A model generated the notes under the pieces. That model ran no database searches and was not told the DNA's origin. It worked only from the letters and a program-made list of their open reading frames with translations. From Pratylenchus scribneri (taxonomy: Eukaryota; Nematoda; Chromadorea; Rhabditida; Pratylenchidae): a stretch of DNA of 64,000 bases. Below, in pieces: positions 59,295-64,000 of this stretch (the first letter of the stretch is position 1; each line of letters begins with the position of its first letter). The stretch lies in NCBI GenBank assembly GCA_030063045.1, contig JAQSEB010000110.1:1-64000 (forward strand), read 5' to 3'. Both the position numbers and the translations under genes were made by a program.

Positions 59295-62285
59295 ATGTTT
59301 CTCCCAATTTTCACCAATAAAATTCGCTTCTTTATTTTGATAATTTTTTTCGGCACTTTCATTGCTGTTGGCATTACCGATTCCGAGAATGGGACTGACG
59401 ATGAATTTTGGAAACCGAACTACAAAAATGCCCAAGAATTTGATGAAAACAACAAATAAAAAAACAACAAAATTTACTATGCCACCGACGCTACCTGCGG
59501 GGTAAAATTAATAAAATTTTATAAAATAATTATAAATTTTGAATTTATTCAAACTTTAAACGAAACATTTTCGGAAATAAAAATTAAGGCTGTATAGCCG
59601 ACGCCCCGCAAAATTTTTGCCTTAAACCGGTTTCATTCAATCTCTTATGGTCTTTAATGAACGAATTGGGTATCGTTGAGGTGCGGAAATATGGTTTTTT
59701 CAAAAATACGAGATGATGAAAATCGCAAAAGTGAAGGGTCCCCCTTATGGGTCGAAAGTCGAAAAATTTTTGAAAATTTTTTCTTGGCCATATTATAGCT
59801 CAATCAACGCAGCTCGATGAGCAGAGTCCGAATCTGGGATTGTTTTCGCAAAAAATTCACAAATAAAAAAGTTATGACAATTTTAGTCTCGCTGAAATGT
59901 GTTGGAACTGCGGAGGTAATGTAAGAAGGGACTCCGGAGTGGCGTAGCCGTAGCTCCGACCCGGACCGCGGAGCGTTCCGGCGGCGAGCTTAGCGAGCGC
60001 TAGCGAGCTAAGTGAGCCGTGAGGAGCGAAGGCGGAGCACACGTAGGAGTCCCTTCTGAAATGCCCACCGGAGCAGTTTCAACACAAATTTCTTTGCGCG
60101 ACTGTAACTTTTTTATTTTTGTTTTTTATGCAATAAAACCATATTTCCGCACCTTGCCGATGCTCATTTCGATCATTACAGGCCATATGAGACTGAATGA
60201 AATTGATTTTACATGAAAATTTCACGGGGCGTTGGCTAAAGTATATCCAAAATTAATTCTCGTATATCTTTGCTTGCTTTAATAATTATTTTTTATAATT
60301 TTAAATTTTATGAAAATATTTTTTCATTTCGAAAAACATCAAAATCTATGCGCTTCATATAATTTAGCCCTCTAAAAGCGATTTAAAATTTTTTATTACA
60401 AATTATTTTAAATGTTAATTTGTCATTTTCTTAGGTACGTGATGAAAATGGCAATTTTAAGCAACCGAATATGGAATACAAATATGGCGATGGCGGTGGC
60501 ATTGGTTGCTTACAAAATTTCCATAAACGTTTTGTAAGAAAATATTCATTTTTAATTTTACCGATAATCATTGTATTTTTATTAGGGTCCAGTTTGCGGC
60601 GATCCGGTCTATCCAAGGATCAAATATTGTTCTATGGTAAGCTATGCATAAATTTAATTAAATTTAGCTGATGAATTATTTTGAATAATAAAAATATAAA
60701 AATTCTACTTTAAATTTGATATTTAAATTTTAAATTATTTTTATAAAAAAATATATTATTATTAAAAAGAATTAAAATAATAGTCATTTTTTTCTAAATA
60801 AAGTGCATTTTTTTCTATCCAATTAGAATTTGAATTATATAAATTATATAGCCATAATCGAGTTATTTTTTTCACAAAATATTCTCTTCATAAATTAATT
60901 TATTTTTTATAATAAAGGTTCATTTCTTCGACAACAATGAAAAGGCTGAGCTGAAAGAGGACGAAAAAGGTCAAGAAAAAAATTCCAAATTTTCATTTTC
61001 ACTTCTACTTTAAAAGATATGCTTTTGGCATTGATTGATGGTTGCGCCGTTTGCAATAAGCAAAATTTCTCCAATGAGGCAGCTGAAAATCTTCACATGG
61101 AATTGGCCATAAAATGGACATTGCCAAAGGGCTCATATTTCACTGGATGCGATCAAAAAACACTGGAAGCCGGGTATAGATTATGCGAAATTCCCTTTCT
61201 ATGAAATAATTTAAACTTATTAGTCAAATTGGAGACATCAAATTCCGTGTGGCCAACAATAAAAGGATGGTGCCAAAATTTGAGGATTTCGCGGAGAATG
61301 GCGCGCGTTCCACATTTGTTCTGCCCGGCATTTTCTATCAACGACATTGCAAGGGAATGTTCAGGTTTTAATTTATTTTTTTAACTTTTACATTTAAATT
61401 AGAATCAAATTAATTTCATAATGACATTTTTTATATAATTTCAATTATATTAAATTTAAAAAAATTCAATTTTTATTTTTAATTTGTTTTTTCCAGTTCC
61501 GATGATTTGCTCGCTTCATTCAAGAACATCAAATTGAGTGTCAAACACAAGTAAATAAATTTTAAATAATTGTGAGAAAAGTTGAATAATAAAAACTTTT
61601 TTATATTATCATCAAATCATATTTCTATTTCGATTAAACACACATTTTAATTATAATAATTAAAAATTGAGGGATACAAAATTAAAGAGAGAAGGAAGTG
61701 AAACATTTGATAAGAAAAATTTCAAATAAGATTAAATGAATTCTATTCAGTTCAATTATATTATATAAATATAATTAATGCCATAAAAATTTAGTTGCGA
61801 TGGATCAGACCAGTCATTTGACATTGATTTGCCTGAATTGATCACCAAAGATCATCAAGTAATAAAAAAAATATATTTCGAGAAATAAACATAGAGAAAT
61901 TGATGGTTTCTTTGATTAAATAGTAGATTCATTTAATTAGAATTTTTGATAAAATAAATTCAATGGCGAAAATGTTTATTAGAAGAATGTAAATTAAATT
62001 GAATCTTGAAAATGAGATGAAATTTATTTTAAAAATGTGAAATTTGGACGGTGGAAAAATTTTTAATAATCCGTAATTTTTTTGGATAAAAAATTTTTCC
62101 TACAGTCAAATATGGCGGAAATGCGCGGCCTTTTGTTAGACCTTGACAAAGGCAAGGCATTGCTCTACAATTTCTATGGCGAAGGTGAATCACGACATTA
62201 CATTGATGCACTCAAATGGGGCAATTGGGATGAATTTAGCCGAGTGGAAAGTCCAAAAGTGGAAGCGGCCAAGATTGATGAATGA
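59295..62285 (+). CDS. Secreted Cys-rich protein with an in-frame stop in exon 1
   Basis: Nine exons (59295-59501, 60435-60533, 60586-60636, 60918-60969, 61017-61173, 61224-61364, 61497-61550, 61795-61858, 62106-62285) total 1005 nt and join in frame to a TGA at 62283. The ATG at 59295 opens a signal peptide (RFFILIIFFGTFIAVGITDS). Codon 55 is TAA (59457-59459), flanked on both sides by coding sequence in the same frame (EFDENNK before, KNNKIYYATDATCG after). The rest has paired cysteines (CG, GIGC, VCGD, YCS, CAVC, GC, HC, NC) and a charged C-terminus; no family recognised. The single stop, with all splice sites intact, suggests a recent nonsense change, a base error or readthrough. If real, only a 54-residue N-terminal peptide is made. 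Intron 1 holds a nested foldback element. Confidence 0.65.
59595..60238. mobile_element. Foldback element with nested insertion
   Basis: TAGCCGACGCCCCGCAAAA on the left faces TTTTCACGGGGCGTTGGCTA on the right. The arms stay mirrored for most of the element: TTTCATTCAATCTC, GGTGCGGAAATATGGTTTT, then GTTGGAACTGC against GTTGAAACTGC. No target duplication seen. Its core (GGGTCCCCC, GTCGAAAAATTTTTGA, AGCTCAATCAACGCAGCTC) resembles that of 19161-19684. Confidence 0.85.
59924..60057. repeat. G+C-rich palindrome-bounded insert
   Basis: A 134-bp island that is strikingly G+C-rich in an A+T-rich window. It is bounded by AGAAGGGACTCC and GGAGTCCCTTCT, with inner repeats of GCGAGC/GCTAGCGAGC and TCCGACCCGGACCGCGGAGC. 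It lies at the symmetry centre of the host foldback element, so it is either a nested insertion or the apical stem-loop. No coding sense. Confidence 0.7.
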
Positions 62286-62544
62286 AGAATAAAATCTGAT
62301 CGAGAAAAACAAAATAATTTACGGAATTTTTTGTTTTTAAATATTCTTTTGTGTGAGTTTTGATAAATTTTAAATTCCTCATGCGTTAGTAAAATTGTCC
62401 ATATAGAATTATCATAATTGGGTGATTCTAAATTCCAATTGATACCCAACAGCCAACACCATGGAAATGCTTTAAATTTTGGTCAATAATCACTTTACAA
62501 ATTTAGAATATTAAAATATAATTTAATAATTATAAAAAATTTAC
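62286..62544. other. 3' flank of the secreted Cys-rich gene
   Basis: A+T-rich presumed 3' UTR. No gene seen. Confidence 0.45.
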
Positions 62545-62614
62545 GTGCCAGCGGGTTTGAACCCGCAATGATATCGAAGGATCAATAATTTTACCACTTG
62601 AACCAATTAGACAC
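62545..62614 (-). tRNA. tRNA-like sequence, probably degenerate
   Basis: Read on the minus strand it has an A-box-like TTGGTTCAAGTGG, a B-box-like GGGTTCAAACC and acceptor halves GTGTC(T)/GGCAC that pair. The anticodon arm TGAT...ATCA encloses CCTTCGAT, one base too many for a normal loop. The T-arm GCGGG/CCCGC leaves a six-base loop. The anticodon is therefore ambiguous (TTC or TCG). It is probably a tRNA pseudogene or tRNA-derived relic. Confidence 0.5.
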
Positions 62615-63038
62615 TACAGTCTTTCTTTTCTTCCATTACTTTTAATGTTGCTTTTCTCCTCTTTCCTGTTTATTTTTTTATTTATAGGCCAATTTCTTTG
62701 CTTTTATTAATGTAAAAATAATATATGTTAATACTTAGTCAAATTAGAATTAAGCTAAATCATTTTTATAGTCCTATTTCTTTTTCAGGTACATTAATTT
62801 TCCCAAAATAGCAACAGCAATACCAACCATTAAATCATAAATAATCAAATCCTTTTCAGCTATTCTTTTTATTTTTGCAATAAATAAAATGAAGAAATAA
62901 TGGCGTAAATTGGCTACATTTATAAAAATTAAATTCCATTGACTTAGCCCAATATATAATCAAATTCAAATTAATATAAAATAAATACTCATTCTTCTTC
63001 AAAATTTCCACTTCTATAAAAATGTAATTGAAAGCTTT

Positions 63039-63208
63039 ATAATCATAATGATTGACCAAAAGAACACAAATTAAAGATTTTCTTATTCATTTTTATTAAA
63101 TTATAATTACTCTTCTTTTTCAATTCAATTCAATTGGTAGAAACCAATTAAATGAGCACTAATTATATTGTAGAATTTTTTTTTCAATTTCAAATCCTCT
63201 TTTTTAAC
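63039..63208 (+). repeat. Relic of the F-box-like gene 3' region
   Basis: Matches 32257-32418 downstream of F-box copy B (AATCATAATGATTGACCA, TTCATTTTTATTAAATT, GGTAGAAACC, TTTCAATTTCAAAT). No coding exons of the family lie upstream, so only the 3' tail is duplicated here. The similarity stops where the next element begins. The stretch 62615-63038 shows no gene. Confidence 0.75.
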
Positions 63209-63520
63209 CAGTGATGGCAATTGGGAATTTTTTTCGTACTCGTACTCGTACTTTCGTACCGCCATTTTTTGGCTTCGTATTTCGTACTCGTACTTTCGTA
63301 CCGCCATTTTTTGGCCTCGTATTTCGTACTCGTACTTTCGTACCGCCATTTTTGGCCTCGTATTTCGTACTCGTACTTTCGTACCGCCATTTTTGGCCTC
63401 GTATTTCGTACTCGTACTTTCGTACCGCCATTTTTGGCCTCGTATTTCGTACTCGTACTTTCGTACCGCCATTTTTTGGCCTCGTATCTCGTACTCGTAC
63501 CCTCGTACTTTGTCGTACTT
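63209..63520. mobile_element. hAT-like left terminus with a ~41-bp tandem array
   Basis: CAGTGATGGCAATTGGG at 63209 looks like a hAT end. It is followed at once by six copies of a 40-42-bp unit containing TTCGTACTCGTACTTTCG and TACCGCCATTTTTGGC. After the array comes a T/A tract resembling the one that follows the arrays in the 4047-5202 element. No matching inverted end is found before 64000, so the right end is beyond the window or lost. Long frames here are artefacts of the array. Confidence 0.7.
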
Positions 63521-64000
63521 TTTAGCAAAAAATTTTTTTCAACTTTTTTGAAGAAAAATTTTTCCAATTTTAATTAAACTATCAAAATCCAACTTTCGCC
63601 AAATGTTTAAGCTTCTATTTTATTCTGTTCAACAATAAAAATTTTTTATCTGATTCCCCGAATCAAATTATCTAATAACGACTTACCATTTTCTTCATTT
63701 AAACCAGGGTTGTCCATTCCTCTTATAAAAAAATGGCCGCGCAGCGAAAAATTTTAATATTTTTAGAGAATTTAAACCTCTTGAGCACAACTCGCGCACA
63801 ACCGGTTTAAACAAACTCAAATCCAAAAATAAACCTAAAAATTCATAATCGCCGCCATCGAAAAACGATTCTCCTTATTTTTCTCAATCTAAAGTCTAAA
63901 CCATTTTTCCCATTTGGCCATATGGGCTTGCGCATCTTTTTTTAGTCCTTGCTCAACTTAAAAAATTATTTTCACATCCGAGAAAACCATTTCCCCACAT
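63521..64000. other. Window end; possible left end of another hAT-like element
   Basis: CAGGGTTGTCCATTCC at 63705, followed by ATGGCCGCGCAGCGAAAAAT, matches the end and subterminal words of hAT-like elements here (GCGCAGCGAAA also at 4470-4520). The partner end is not in the window. No gene is called. Confidence 0.4.

Noticed and set aside
63125..63577. Several long overlapping frames (up to 125 codons) on both strands
   Set aside because: They are translations of the 41-bp tandem array, which is open in many frames. No gene is needed to explain them.
1..64000. CRISPR arrays, bacterial operons, viral genes
   Set aside because: Tandem arrays lack unique spacers, genes are intron-split, and no polymerase, integrase, capsid or transposase frame was found.

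Overview
The window is strongly A+T-rich eukaryotic DNA. Its genes are split by many small GT-AG introns (often about 40-60 nt, others enlarged by inserted repeats), with at least two GC-AG introns. Gene content (an NSF-type AAA ATPase, F-box-like duplicates, secreted glycoproteins, galectin-like repeats) and intron style suggest a nematode, plausibly a tylenchid such as Meloidogyne. That placement is inference; no species-specific gene was identified. Exon models were joined by hand from splice sites and reading-frame continuity. Every model called intact sums to a multiple of three.

Layout. 0-13.5 kb: an A+T desert, then on the minus strand a 12-exon secreted protein of about 700 aa (3305-11312) and a two-exon Ly6/three-finger-like protein (11531-13486). 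16-27.6 kb: a 28-exon plus-strand NSF homologue of about 1306 aa. It carries two N-domain-like modules ahead of the D1 and D2 ATPase domains. A small secreted peptide gene may lie antisense in one of its introns. 28-35.6 kb: a cluster of F-box-like genes, two full (30608-32213 and 33548-35563) and two exon-1-only relics, shaped by direct and inverted duplication. 37.5 kb: an RRM pseudogene fragment. 39-41.2 kb: a decaying three-module C2HxH (FLYWCH-like) zinc-finger gene broken by two transposon insertions and frameshifts. 42.5-44.2 kb: a secreted EF-hand protein. 46.3-49.5 kb: a coiled-coil protein with two possible C-termini. 50.6-58.8 kb: an 18-exon secreted protein of about 1005 aa with galectin-like beta-sandwich segments. 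59.3-62.3 kb: a divergently transcribed secreted-protein gene carrying one in-frame stop.

The dominant non-genic theme is a dense load of non-autonomous inverted-repeat elements (MITE and foldback type), mostly inside introns. Four have perfect 8-bp target-site duplications expected of hAT elements, two have near-perfect 8-bp duplications, and one has a TA duplication. Several have termini built from short tandem arrays, and one hAT element is inserted inside the array terminus of another foldback element. Elements with unrelated termini share internal core sequences, which is the least explained signal in the window.

Functionally the genes look unrelated (vesicle fusion, F-box adaptors, secreted proteins). 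The only regulatory layout suggested is the 530-bp divergent interval between two secreted-protein genes at 58.8-59.3 kb.
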